DNA from: Parvibaculum sp036499025
Lineage (GTDB): Bacteria; Pseudomonadota; Alphaproteobacteria; Parvibaculales; Parvibaculaceae
Assembly: GCA_036499025.1 (NCBI GenBank)
Contig: DASYEM010000142.1
Span: forward strand, 1-9,252
Reading direction: 5' to 3'
DNA length: 9,252 bases
Shown: piece after piece, positions 1-5,528 of the stretch
Layout: the number at the start of each line of letters is the position of its first letter
How positions within the stretch are numbered: the first letter of the stretch is position 1
Made by a program: the position numbers and the translations under genes
Notes under the pieces: model-generated
Seen by the model: the letters and a program-made list of their open reading frames with translations, nothing else
The model's database searches: none
What the model was told of the DNA's origin: nothing

Positions 1-659
1 CGCTTCTCGACCTGGAGAACGCTGATCTCGCCTTCCATCAGCGAATAGACGCGCTCCAGCCGGTCGGCAATCGACGGCAGCTCAAGAAGCTCCTGCTTCT
101 CGGCGATCTTGATATTGATGTGGCTCGCAATCGTGTCCGCAAGCTTTGCCGGGTCGTCGATCTGCGTGACCGAGCCCAGAACTTCCGGCGGCACTTTCTT
201 GTTGAGCTTCACATAGCCTTCGAATTGCGTGACGACCGAACGCGCCAGCGCTTCGAGCTGGTCGTCCTCGACCTCAGCTTCGGCAATCGCTTCGACGCGG
301 GCTTCGAAGAACTGGTCGTTATCGACATAGCCTTCGACGCGGGCGCGCTTCACGCCTTCGACCAGCACCTTCACTGTGCCGTCCGGCAGTTTCAAAAGCT
401 GAAGCACCGTGCCGATGGTGCCGACGTCGTAGATGTCGCCGATCGAGGGATTGTCGTCGGCAGCATTCTTCTGCGCGACGAGCAAAATCTGCTTGTCGTC
501 CTGCATCACGTTTTCGAGCGCGCGCACGGACTTCTCGCGGCCCACGAAGAGGGGCACGATCATGTGAGGGAAAACGACAATGTCGCGCAACGGCAGCACA
601 GGCAGGACCAACGGGCCCTCGGCTGCCTTTCCCGGTGTCTGTTCGTCTTGATCGCTCAT
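1..659 (-). CDS. lon: Lon ATP-dependent protease, N-terminal part (cut by window edge)
   Basis: This is the start of Lon, the cytosolic ATP-dependent serine protease that degrades misfolded and selected regulatory proteins. About 219 residues are visible, beginning MSDQDEQTPGKAAEGP and continuing with LPVLPLRDIVVFPHMIVPLF, the hallmark opening of the Lon substrate-binding (LAN) domain. The visible part fits that domain (roughly residues 17-212). The AAA+ module and the Ser-Lys protease domain lie beyond the left edge. The ATG at 659 is chosen because the domain begins directly after it and AAAAGG (668-673) precedes it by 8 bases. The gene follows clpX in the same direction, but clpX ends in its own terminator and 286 bases separate them, so lon probably has its own promoter. 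No clear heat-shock promoter was found for it. The frame is open to position 1 with no break. Confidence 0.96.
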   Translation of the reverse strand, partial: MSDQDEQTPGKAAEGPLVLPVLPLRDIVVFPHMIVPLFVGREKSVRALENVMQDDKQILLVAQKNAADDNPSIGDIYDVGTIGTVLQLLKLPDGTVKVLVEGVKRARVEGYVDNDQFFEARVEAIAEAEVEDDQLEALARSVVTQFEGYVKLNKKVPPEVLGSVTQIDDPAKLADTIASHINIKIAEKQELLELPSIADRLERVYSLMEGEISVLQVEK

Positions 660-945
660 TCTCGGTACCTTTTCACTAGACGCCCTTAGCGACACTTCTC
701 ATCCTAGCATTCGATCCTGAACGAATACTGACGACGAAACCATTTGGTCCAGATTAGCGGGATTCGCGGGCGAAAAGCCTGCTATCGCCACACACATCGA
801 GACCCCTGTTTCGGGCTGGGGGCGCGGCCGGGATTGGCCTGGTTGAAAGAAAAATGGCCCTGAAAGCTCCCGCTTTCAAGGCCACGTCTCTTTTCAAGAA
901 ACCACGACGTCAAGCGGGCTATTTTTCAACCCGCTCATACGGCAA
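660..945. other. clpX-lon intergenic region
   Basis: This 286-base gap holds the clpX terminator (846-883) and the lon leader and presumed promoter. I could not pick a convincing -35/-10 pair. A 9-base word, CATCCTAGC (700-708), 41 bases before the lon start, also occurs upstream of clpP at 3261-3269. A small inverted repeat, AGCGGG/CCCGCT (913-935), lies just after the clpX stop with a T run in its loop. No coding region is supported. Confidence 0.6.
846..883 (-). terminator. Intrinsic terminator of clpX
   Basis: Read on the minus strand, GGCC-T-TGAAAG / CTTTCA-G-GGCC forms a stem with one mismatch and a six-base loop (856-883). It is followed directly by ATTTTTCTTTC. It lies about 62 bases after the clpX stop and separates clpX from lon. 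Stem plus U-rich tail is the standard rho-independent design. Confidence 0.85.
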
Positions 946-2214
946 TCAAGCGCTTGTCGTACCCGTCTCGCCCTTGCGTTCGGCGTAAATGTAGAGCGGG
1001 CGCGCTTTACCATCGACGACTTCGGCGCTAATGACGACTTCCTCGACGCCTTCAAGCGTCGGCAGGTCGAACATCGTGTCGAGGAGAATCGCCTCCATGA
1101 TGGAGCGAAGCCCGCGCGCACCGGTCTTGCGTTCGATCGCCCGCTTGGAAATCGCGAGCAAGGCATCCGACGAGAAGGCGAGCTTCACGTTCTCCATTTC
1201 GAAGAGACGTTCGTATTGCTTCACGAGCGCATTCTTCGGCTCGGTCAGAATTTGCATCAGCGCGTCTTCGTCGAGGTCTTCGAGCGTCGCGAGCACGGGC
1301 ATGCGGCCGACGAATTCCGGGATGAGGCCGAACTTCAGCAAATCTTCCGGTTCAAGCTCCTTCAGGAGTTCGCCCGTGCGACGATCGTCGGCGGAGCGCA
1401 CGGTAGCGCCAAAGCCGATGCCCGAACCCTTGCCGCGACCGGCGATGATCTTCTCCAGCCCGGCGAATGCGCCGCCGCAGATGAAGAGGATGTTCGTCGT
1501 ATCGACCTGCAGGAATTCCTGCTGCGGATGCTTGCGGCCACCCTGCGGCGGAACGGAAGCTACCGTGCCTTCCATGATCTTCAGCAACGCCTGCTGCACA
1601 CCTTCGCCCGACACGTCGCGTGTGATCGACGGGTTGTCGGACTTGCGGCTGATCTTATCGACTTCGTCGATATAGACGATGCCGCGCTGCGCCCGTTCGA
1701 CGTTGTAGTCAGCCGATTGCAGCAGCTTCAGAATGATGTTCTCAACGTCTTCACCGACATAACCGGCCTCGGTGAGCGTCGTCGCATCCGCCATCGTGAA
1801 GGGCACGTCGAGGATGCGGGCAAGCGTCTGCGCGAGCAGCGTCTTGCCGCAGCCCGTCGGGCCGATGAGCAGGATGTTCGACTTCGCCAATTCGACGTCG
1901 TTGTTCTTCGCAGCGTGGTTGAGGCGCTTGTAGTGATTGTGAACGGCGACCGCGAGCACGCGCTTGGCATGCATCTGACCGATCACATAATCGTCCAGCA
2001 CCTTGCTGATTTCCTGGGGTGTCGGGACGCCATCGCGCGACTTCACCAGCGAGGATTTGTTTTCCTCGCGAATGATGTCCATGCACAGCTCGACACACTC
2101 GTCACAGATAAAGACGGTCGGACCCGCGATAAGCTTACGCACTTCATGCTGGCTCTTGCCGCAGAAAGAGCAGTAAAGCGTATTCTTGGAGTCACCGCCG
2201 CTGACCTTGCTCAT
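946..2214 (-). CDS. clpX: ClpX, ATPase and unfoldase subunit of ClpXP protease
   Basis: ClpX is the hexameric AAA+ unfoldase that recognises substrates such as SsrA-tagged proteins and feeds them to ClpP in the cytosol. At 422 residues it matches the usual length (about 424). The C4 zinc-binding domain has C15, C18, C37 and C40. Walker A is GPTGCGKT (118-125), the pore loop is GYVG (151-154), and Walker B ends in D183-E184. The IGF loop that docks on ClpP is at 266-268, the arginine finger is in EFVGR (R304) and sensor 2 is GARGLR (R370). All key residues are intact. The ATG at 2214 follows AAGGAG (2220-2225) by 5 bases. It lies downstream of clpP in the same direction, with a 299-base gap containing a leader hairpin, and it ends in its own terminator. 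Confidence 0.99.
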   Translation of the reverse strand: MSKVSGGDSKNTLYCSFCGKSQHEVRKLIAGPTVFICDECVELCMDIIREENKSSLVKSRDGVPTPQEISKVLDDYVIGQMHAKRVLAVAVHNHYKRLNHAAKNNDVELAKSNILLIGPTGCGKTLLAQTLARILDVPFTMADATTLTEAGYVGEDVENIILKLLQSADYNVERAQRGIVYIDEVDKISRKSDNPSITRDVSGEGVQQALLKIMEGTVASVPPQGGRKHPQQEFLQVDTTNILFICGGAFAGLEKIIAGRGKGSGIGFGATVRSADDRRTGELLKELEPEDLLKFGLIPEFVGRMPVLATLEDLDEDALMQILTEPKNALVKQYERLFEMENVKLAFSSDALLAISKRAIERKTGARGLRSIMEAILLDTMFDLPTLEGVEEVVISAEVVDGKARPLYIYAERKGETGTTSA

Positions 2215-2236
2215 AGAAACTCCTTGGGCATCTGCT

Positions 2237-2258
2237 GACAGACCAGGTCAGGTCTGTC
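2237..2258 (-). promoter_or_regulatory. Perfect hairpin in the clpX leader, next to the ribosome binding site
   Basis: GACAGACC (2237-2244) and GGTCTGTC (2251-2258) are exact inverted copies separated by six bases. The stem ends 11 bases before the clpX Shine-Dalgarno (2220-2225). No T run follows, so it is not an intrinsic terminator. It could shape translation or stability of clpX mRNA, or be a protein binding site. The function is inferred. Confidence 0.5.
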
Positions 2259-2334
2259 GCAAGTGCCGAACCGAAAAGCCTCGTCTTTCAACGCTCGAAA
2301 GACTCAGATGGATCAGCCGTCCGTCACCTTCTCG

Positions 2335-2348
2335 ACATGTGAACATGT
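2335..2348. repeat. Two adjacent ACATGT palindromes
   Basis: The palindrome ACATGT occurs at 2335-2340 and 2343-2348, separated by GA. The pair lies about 125 bases upstream of the clpX start. It may be an operator; no regulator is known from the sequence. Confidence 0.3.
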
Positions 2349-2401
2349 TATTCGGCGAGGGATCAAGATTTCATTACAATCCGCCGATTTGCTCATTCAC
2401 C

Positions 2402-2418
2402 CTTTTTCGCGCAAAAAG
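2402..2418. repeat. Symmetric AT/GC element in the clpP-clpX gap
   Basis: CTTTTT and AAAAAG flank a CGCGC core, giving a 6-base inverted repeat with a 5-base centre. It is about 190 bases upstream of clpX and about 100 bases after the clpP stop. There is no T tail of terminator type beyond the stem itself. It may be a protein site, or a weak terminator-like hairpin. Confidence 0.3.
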
Positions 2419-2513
2419 CACCGTATTGGCTTGGCTTTCTGGCAAGTCCTGCCAAAAGTTTAACCAGCACCGCGCCCGCCTGGAGGGCGTCGAAAGCAGT
2501 TTCGCCCGACGGC

Positions 2514-3137
2514 TTATTTGGGCGCGTCTTCGCTACGCGTGACGCCGACATGATCGATAAGACCAAATTCCTTGGCCTTTTCCGGACTCATGAAATTGTC
2601 GCGCTCCAGGGCTTCCTGAACAGTTTTAATGTCCTGGCCCGTGTGCTTCACGTAGATGTTGTTCAGTTTCTCGCGGATGGCGAGCGTCTCGCGCGCATGG
2701 ATTTCGATATCCGTCGCCTGCCCTTGGAACCCGCCTGAAGGCTGGTGAACCATGATGCGCGAATGCGGAAGCGCATGCCGCATGCCCTTTTCGCCGGCAG
2801 CGAGAATCAACGATCCCATCGAAGCGGCCTGACCGAGACAAACCGTCGCAACCGCGGGGCGAATGTGTTGCATCGTGTCGTAGATCGCCAGACCTGACGT
2901 CACGACGCCACCCGGCGAGTTGATGTACATGTAGATTTCCTTCTTCGGATTCTCGGCTTCGAGAAACAGAAGCTGCGCCGTCACAAGCGTCGCCATGCCG
3001 TCTTCAAAGGGACCGGCAATGAAAATGATCCGCTCCTTCAACAGGCGCGAGAAAATGTCGTAAGCACGTTCGCCCCGGTTGGTCTGCTCGACCACCATCG
3101 GCACAAGATTCATATAAGTAGCCAGCGGGTCTTTCAT
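2514..3137 (-). CDS. clpP: ClpP, proteolytic subunit of Clp protease
   Basis: ClpP is the tetradecameric serine peptidase that degrades proteins delivered by ClpX or ClpA. It is 207 residues long, the usual length. The catalytic triad is visible: S106 in GQAASMGS, H131 in MVHQPSGG and D180 in ERDNFMS, each offset by five from the E. coli precursor numbering. The oxyanion strand NSPGGVVTSG (73-82) is intact, and the start MKDPLATYMNLVPMVVEQTNRGERAYDIFSRLL is cut just as in family members with a short propeptide. The ATG at 3137 follows AGGAG (3143-3147) by 5 bases. It precedes clpX on the same strand; the two products form one protease. The upstream region carries an inverted repeat and a possible heat-shock-type promoter. 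Confidence 0.99.
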   Translation of the reverse strand: MKDPLATYMNLVPMVVEQTNRGERAYDIFSRLLKERIIFIAGPFEDGMATLVTAQLLFLEAENPKKEIYMYINSPGGVVTSGLAIYDTMQHIRPAVATVCLGQAASMGSLILAAGEKGMRHALPHSRIMVHQPSGGFQGQATDIEIHARETLAIREKLNNIYVKHTGQDIKTVQEALERDNFMSPEKAKEFGLIDHVGVTRSEDAPK

Positions 3138-3258
3138 TCTCTCTCCTGGGCGTCAGCGCATCGAAGTGTCGTTTTCGAAAGGTACACCGCAACATTAAGC
3201 CGCGTCATGGCTTTACCTGCCATAAACGGCATAGAGCGATTCGGTAAATGGACGGTGC

Positions 3259-3290
3259 ACCATCCTAGCGCAGGAACCATATAGGATGGT
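3259..3290. repeat. Perfect 9-bp inverted repeat upstream of clpP
   Basis: ACCATCCTA (3259-3267) and TAGGATGGT (3282-3290) are exact inverted copies with a 14-base spacer. A further ACCAT at 3276-3280 can pair with the same right arm, so two alternative hairpins are possible. No T tract follows on either strand, so it is more likely an operator or an mRNA structure than a terminator. Confidence 0.5.
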
Positions 3291-3308
3291 AACGGGCAGT
3301 TTTCACCT
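3279..3308 (-). promoter_or_regulatory. Possible heat-shock-type promoter of clpP
   Basis: On the minus strand GGTGAA (about 3303-3308) is followed after roughly 16-18 bases by CCTATAT (3279-3285). The -10 fits the alphaproteobacterial RpoH form C-Y-T-A-T-N-T; the -35 differs from CTTGAA at its first two bases. A start near 3272 would leave a leader of about 135 bases. clpP is commonly heat inducible, which is the outside reason to consider it. The match is partial. Confidence 0.3.
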
Positions 3309-3346
3309 CCCGTAATACCCTTGCTCCGAGTAGGATATTTGCGCGA

Positions 3347-3868
3347 TCAGGCCGCGACGACCGTGCGTTCCGCCGGGGCGCCGTGCGGTTTGCCGATCAG
3401 GCCGCTGGCTCCGCTCATGGAACCCGCAACGAGCTCGTGGGCGAGGAAGCGTTTCTCGTCGACCCAGCCGGGCAGCTTCAGGAAACGCGCAAGCGCCTTG
3501 GTGAAACCGAAGCGGCGGTAATAGGGCTCGTCGCCGACGAGCACGACGATACGATGGCCTTCCGCCGCCGCGCGGGCCAAGCCTTCTTCCATTAGCCTGG
3601 TGCCGATGCCCTGCCCTTGCCGGTCGGCAGCCGCAACGAGCGGGCCGAGAAGCAATGCCGGCGTCAATCCGCCAATCAGGATCGGCCAGAAGCGCAATGT
3701 GCCGACGACCTCTTCGCCATCGAGCATGATGAGCGAGAGCGACGAGATCGCGGCAACGTCGTCGCGCAGGCGGTAAACCGTCTTTGCAAAACGGTCAGGG
3801 CCGAAAGCGTCGGCGACCATTTTATCAACTGCCGCTTCGTGAGCGGGTGTCTCGACAACGATATTCAT
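3347..3868 (-). CDS. GNAT-family N-acetyltransferase (YhbS-like)
   Basis: This protein probably transfers an acetyl group from acetyl-CoA to an unknown amine. It is 173 residues long. The acetyl-CoA pyrophosphate loop is visible as RQGQGIGTRLM (83-93), preceded by the strand GTLRFWPILI (56-65) and followed by EPYYRRFGFTKA, the late GNAT segment. The opening FGPDRFAKTVYRLR (22-35) is typical of a YhbS-like group in alphaproteobacteria. Its substrate cannot be read from sequence. The ATG at 3868 is preferred because GGAG (3875-3878) precedes it by 6 bases and the fold begins there; in-frame ATGs at 3916 and 3880 lack a ribosome site and would add a basic stretch. It lies 72 bases after the decarboxylase stop, in line with one operon. 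A polyamine or diamine substrate is a tempting but unproven inference. Confidence 0.85.
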   Translation of the reverse strand: MNIVVETPAHEAAVDKMVADAFGPDRFAKTVYRLRDDVAAISSLSLIMLDGEEVVGTLRFWPILIGGLTPALLLGPLVAAADRQGQGIGTRLMEEGLARAAAEGHRIVVLVGDEPYYRRFGFTKALARFLKLPGWVDEKRFLAHELVAGSMSGASGLIGKPHGAPAERTVVAA

Positions 3869-3940
3869 AACCGACTCCATCCGGCGCGCGCGGATTTCCG
3901 CGCGGCTCGCCTTCATGGTTCTTGTTCGCTAATCCGTCTC

Positions 3941-5248
3941 TCAGATGCAGACGCTGGCGAGCGGCGGGAAGCCATTGAACGCGACGGCTGAGTAAGTCGT
4001 CGTGTAGGCGCCTGTTGCCAGAATCCAGACCTTGTCGCCAGCGGCGAGCGATACGGGAAGACGATAGTCGGCCTTCTCGTAAAGAATGTCGGCGCTGTCG
4101 CAGGTCGGACCGGCGAGAACGACCGGAGCGGTCGCTTCGCCCTCATGCGAGGTGGTGAGACGATATTTGATGGCTTCGTCCATCGTCTCGGCGAGACCAT
4201 GGAATTTGCCGACGTCGAGATAAACCCATCGTCGCTGGTCGTTGCCGCCCTTCTGCGAAACGAGCACGACTTCGGCCTGGATGACGCCGGCATCGCCGAC
4301 AATTCCACGGCCAGGCTCGACGATCACTTCAGGCTGGTTGGCGCCGAAGCGCGCAGCAAGCGCGTTGCGGATCGCTTCGCCATAAGCGGCGATCGAAGGC
4401 ACGTCGGTGCGATAGCGCGACGGGAAGCCGCCGCCCATGTTGACCATGCGCAGATTGATCCCGCGCTTTGCGACTTCGGCGAAGAGCGCGACGGTCTGCG
4501 CGAGCGCCTTGTCGTATTGCGTGAGGTCGGTCTGCTGCGAGCCGACGTGGAACGAAACGCCATAGGCGTCGAGGCCCATATCATTGGCGCGTACGAGCAG
4601 GTCGGCGGCCATCTCGGGCTCGCAGCCGAATTTGCGCGACAGCGGCCATTCAGCGCCTTCGCACTCCATCAGCACGCGGCAATAGACCTTCGCGCCGGGC
4701 GCGACGCGGGCGATCTTTTCGAGTTCTGCGTCGCTATCGAAAGCAAACATGCGCACGCCCTTCTCGTAGGCCGATGCGATGTCGCGCTCCTTCTTGATCG
4801 TGTTGCCGAAGGAGATGCGGTCGGGCGTGACGCCGTGGCGCAGGCAGAGATCGATCTCGCCCATGCTCGCGGTGTCGAAGGCCGAGCCGAGACCCGCGAG
4901 TCGAGAGACGATCTCGTCAGCCGGGTTCGCCTTCACGGCGTAGAAGATGCGGGCCGCGGGCAGCGAACCGGCAAGCTCCTGAAAATTGTGCGCGACGATA
5001 TCGACGTCGACCACGAGGCACGGCGAGGGAAGCTCGGCCGTCTCGAGGTAGCGCGCGATCTTGGGCGGCAGGCCACCGCGCTCGGCCGGCATTTCTGCCT
5101 TGGGCGCGACGATGGCGAGTTTCGCCTTGCGGCGAGGCGCGGCGCTCGACTTCGACACGCTCTGGGGGGCGTCGAGGACTTTCGAGGGAGCCTGAGTTTT
5201 CGTAGAGATGCGCGAGCGGGCACGGCGGCCCGGATCGGAAGCGAACAT
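3941..5248 (-). CDS. odc: Ornithine/lysine decarboxylase, PLP fold-type III
   Basis: This enzyme decarboxylates ornithine to putrescine, and in many bacteria lysine to cadaverine, feeding polyamine synthesis in the cytosol. In 435 residues the signature sites are: PLP lysine K106 in FYAVKANP; H234 in HVGSQ; glycine loop GGGFP (272-276); EPGRG (311-315); C383-D384 in GPTCDSAD, matching the Cys-Asp pair of ornithine decarboxylases; and Y419 near the C-terminus. The ATG at 5248 has AAAGGG (5257-5262) 8 bases upstream. The barrel begins only near residue 60, so the first 50-60 residues are a basic Ala/Ser/Lys/Arg/Pro extension not expected in the usual ~380-residue enzyme. An internal ATG at 5092 (residue 53), with AAGG 5 bases upstream, would give the standard length. 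The gene is followed by an acetyltransferase and preceded by a striking leader. Preference for ornithine over lysine is not certain. Confidence 0.9.
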   Translation of the reverse strand: MFASDPGRRARSRISTKTQAPSKVLDAPQSVSKSSAAPRRKAKLAIVAPKAEMPAERGGLPPKIARYLETAELPSPCLVVDVDIVAHNFQELAGSLPAARIFYAVKANPADEIVSRLAGLGSAFDTASMGEIDLCLRHGVTPDRISFGNTIKKERDIASAYEKGVRMFAFDSDAELEKIARVAPGAKVYCRVLMECEGAEWPLSRKFGCEPEMAADLLVRANDMGLDAYGVSFHVGSQQTDLTQYDKALAQTVALFAEVAKRGINLRMVNMGGGFPSRYRTDVPSIAAYGEAIRNALAARFGANQPEVIVEPGRGIVGDAGVIQAEVVLVSQKGGNDQRRWVYLDVGKFHGLAETMDEAIKYRLTTSHEGEATAPVVLAGPTCDSADILYEKADYRLPVSLAAGDKVWILATGAYTTTYSAVAFNGFPPLASVCI

Positions 5249-5257
5249 CGTCAACAC

Positions 5258-5294
5258 CCTTTAAGATCCGGCTATGCCGGCGCGATCAAAAAGG
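5258..5294 (-). promoter_or_regulatory. Shine-Dalgarno-sequestering hairpin in the decarboxylase leader
   Basis: On the minus strand CCTTT (5290-5294) can pair with AAAGG (5258-5262), the decarboxylase Shine-Dalgarno. Above this lie a symmetric TT/TT internal loop, GAT/ATC (5285-5287 with 5265-5267), a four-base CGCG bulge, and the stem CCGGC/GCCGG (5276-5280 with 5268-5272) closed by an ATA loop. A second upstream segment, CCCTT (5321-5325), could pair with AAGGG instead. The left arm overlaps the last codons of the short leader reading frame, so a ribosome there would open the hairpin. The pairing is seen in the sequence; the regulatory role is inferred. Confidence 0.6.
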
Positions 5295-5312
5295 ACGCTT
5301 CCGTCGTTGCAT
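5286..5312 (-). CDS. Short basic leader peptide MQRRKRPF upstream of the decarboxylase
   Basis: An 8-codon frame, ATG-CAA-CGA-CGG-AAG-CGT-CCT-TTT-TGA, encodes MQRRKRPF and ends 37 bases before the decarboxylase ATG. Four of its eight residues are Arg or Lys, and it ends Pro-Phe-stop. A weak ribosome site, GGTGG (5316-5320), precedes it by 3 bases. Its Pro and Phe codons form the left arm of the hairpin that masks the decarboxylase ribosome site. Leader peptides that sense amino acids or polyamines are known for ornithine decarboxylase genes (SpeFL in enterobacteria), but this peptide shows no evident similarity to SpeFL. Whether it is translated is not shown by sequence alone. Confidence 0.5.
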   Translation of the reverse strand: MQRRKRPF

Positions 5313-5360
5313 AAACCACCAAGGGCCAGCGGCACGTGCGTGTGCGTCGTGGCGGGAGAG

Positions 5361-5387
5361 ATATGGGCAACGTTGAGTCCGCGCAAG
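5361..5387 (-). promoter_or_regulatory. Possible sigma-32-like promoter of the decarboxylase operon
   Basis: On the minus strand CTTGCG (5382-5387) is followed, 13 bases later, by GCCCATAT (5361-5368), close to the enterobacterial RpoH pattern CTTGAA-N13-15-CCCCATNT. Two AAAAACTT words (5388-5395 and 5408-5415), exactly 20 bases apart, lie just upstream and resemble phased A tracts or UP elements. A start near 5353 would place the leader peptide frame and hairpin inside the transcript. A weak sigma-70 reading cannot be excluded. Confidence 0.35.
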
Positions 5388-5432
5388 AAGTTTTTGCACT
5401 CGCGCCAAAGTTTTTCGCTAACAAAACCTTAA

Positions 5433-5455
5433 TGTCACGGCCCCCTTTTTGTCAC
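5433..5455. repeat. Direct repeat of TGTCAC upstream of the decarboxylase promoter
   Basis: TGTCAC occurs at 5433-5438 and 5450-5455, 17 bases apart, between the tig terminator and the A tracts of the putative decarboxylase promoter. It may be a regulator site. The word is short, so chance is possible. Confidence 0.2.
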
Positions 5456-5465
5456 AATCGGCGCG

Positions 5466-5503
5466 CGACAAAACGAAAGGCCCGGAGGGTTGCTCCGGGC
5501 CTT
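5466..5503 (-). terminator. Intrinsic terminator of tig
   Basis: AAGGCCCGGAG (5477-5487) pairs perfectly with CTCCGGGCCTT (5493-5503), giving an 11-bp stem with a 5-base loop. On the minus strand it is followed by TTTCGTTTTG. It lies 25 bases after the tig stop. It insulates trigger factor from the decarboxylase operon, which therefore needs its own promoter. Confidence 0.93.
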
Positions 5504-5528
5504 GCAAAGAGTCGCTGCGAGAGAGCGA

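Larger units (their letters stand above)
2215..2513. other. clpP-clpX intergenic region
   Basis: No gene is supported in these 299 bases. Going from clpP towards clpX it holds: a GC hairpin CGCCC/GGGCG (2473-2489) without a good T tail; a bulged hairpin around TGGCA/TGCCA (2435-2458); an AT/GC symmetric element CTTTTT-CGCGC-AAAAAG (2402-2418); two adjacent ACATGT palindromes (2335-2348); and the perfect clpX leader hairpin (2237-2258). The separation and these elements suggest that clpX can be expressed independently of clpP, but I found no convincing -35/-10 pair. Confidence 0.55.
3138..3346. other. Intergenic region upstream of clpP
   Basis: This 209-base gap lies between the acetyltransferase stop and clpP. 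It contains a 9-base inverted repeat (3259-3290), a possible sigma-32-like promoter (3279-3308) and a smaller inverted repeat ATGGC/GCCAT (3207-3223). The hexamer TAGGAT appears at 3282 and 3331, and in inverted form at 3262-3267. No clear intrinsic terminator for the acetyltransferase is present and no gene is supported. Confidence 0.5.

Noticed and set aside
1216..2238. Long plus-strand open frames opposite clpX, the decarboxylase, tig and nnr
   Set aside because: They are antisense shadows of GC-rich genes with recognisable proteins on the other strand, and show no domain of their own.
2473..2489. GC hairpin after clpP as a terminator
   Set aside because: The 5-bp stem is followed by GCGGTGCTGG before any T-rich stretch, so it does not fit an intrinsic terminator.
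3869..3916. Longer acetyltransferase starting at 3916 or 3880
   Set aside because: Neither ATG has a ribosome site, while the ATG at 3868 has GGAG 6 bases upstream and begins the fold directly.
5249..5257. GTG at 5257 as the decarboxylase start
   Set aside because: It overlaps the AAAGGG ribosome site itself, leaving no spacing. The ATG at 5248 has an 8-base spacing.
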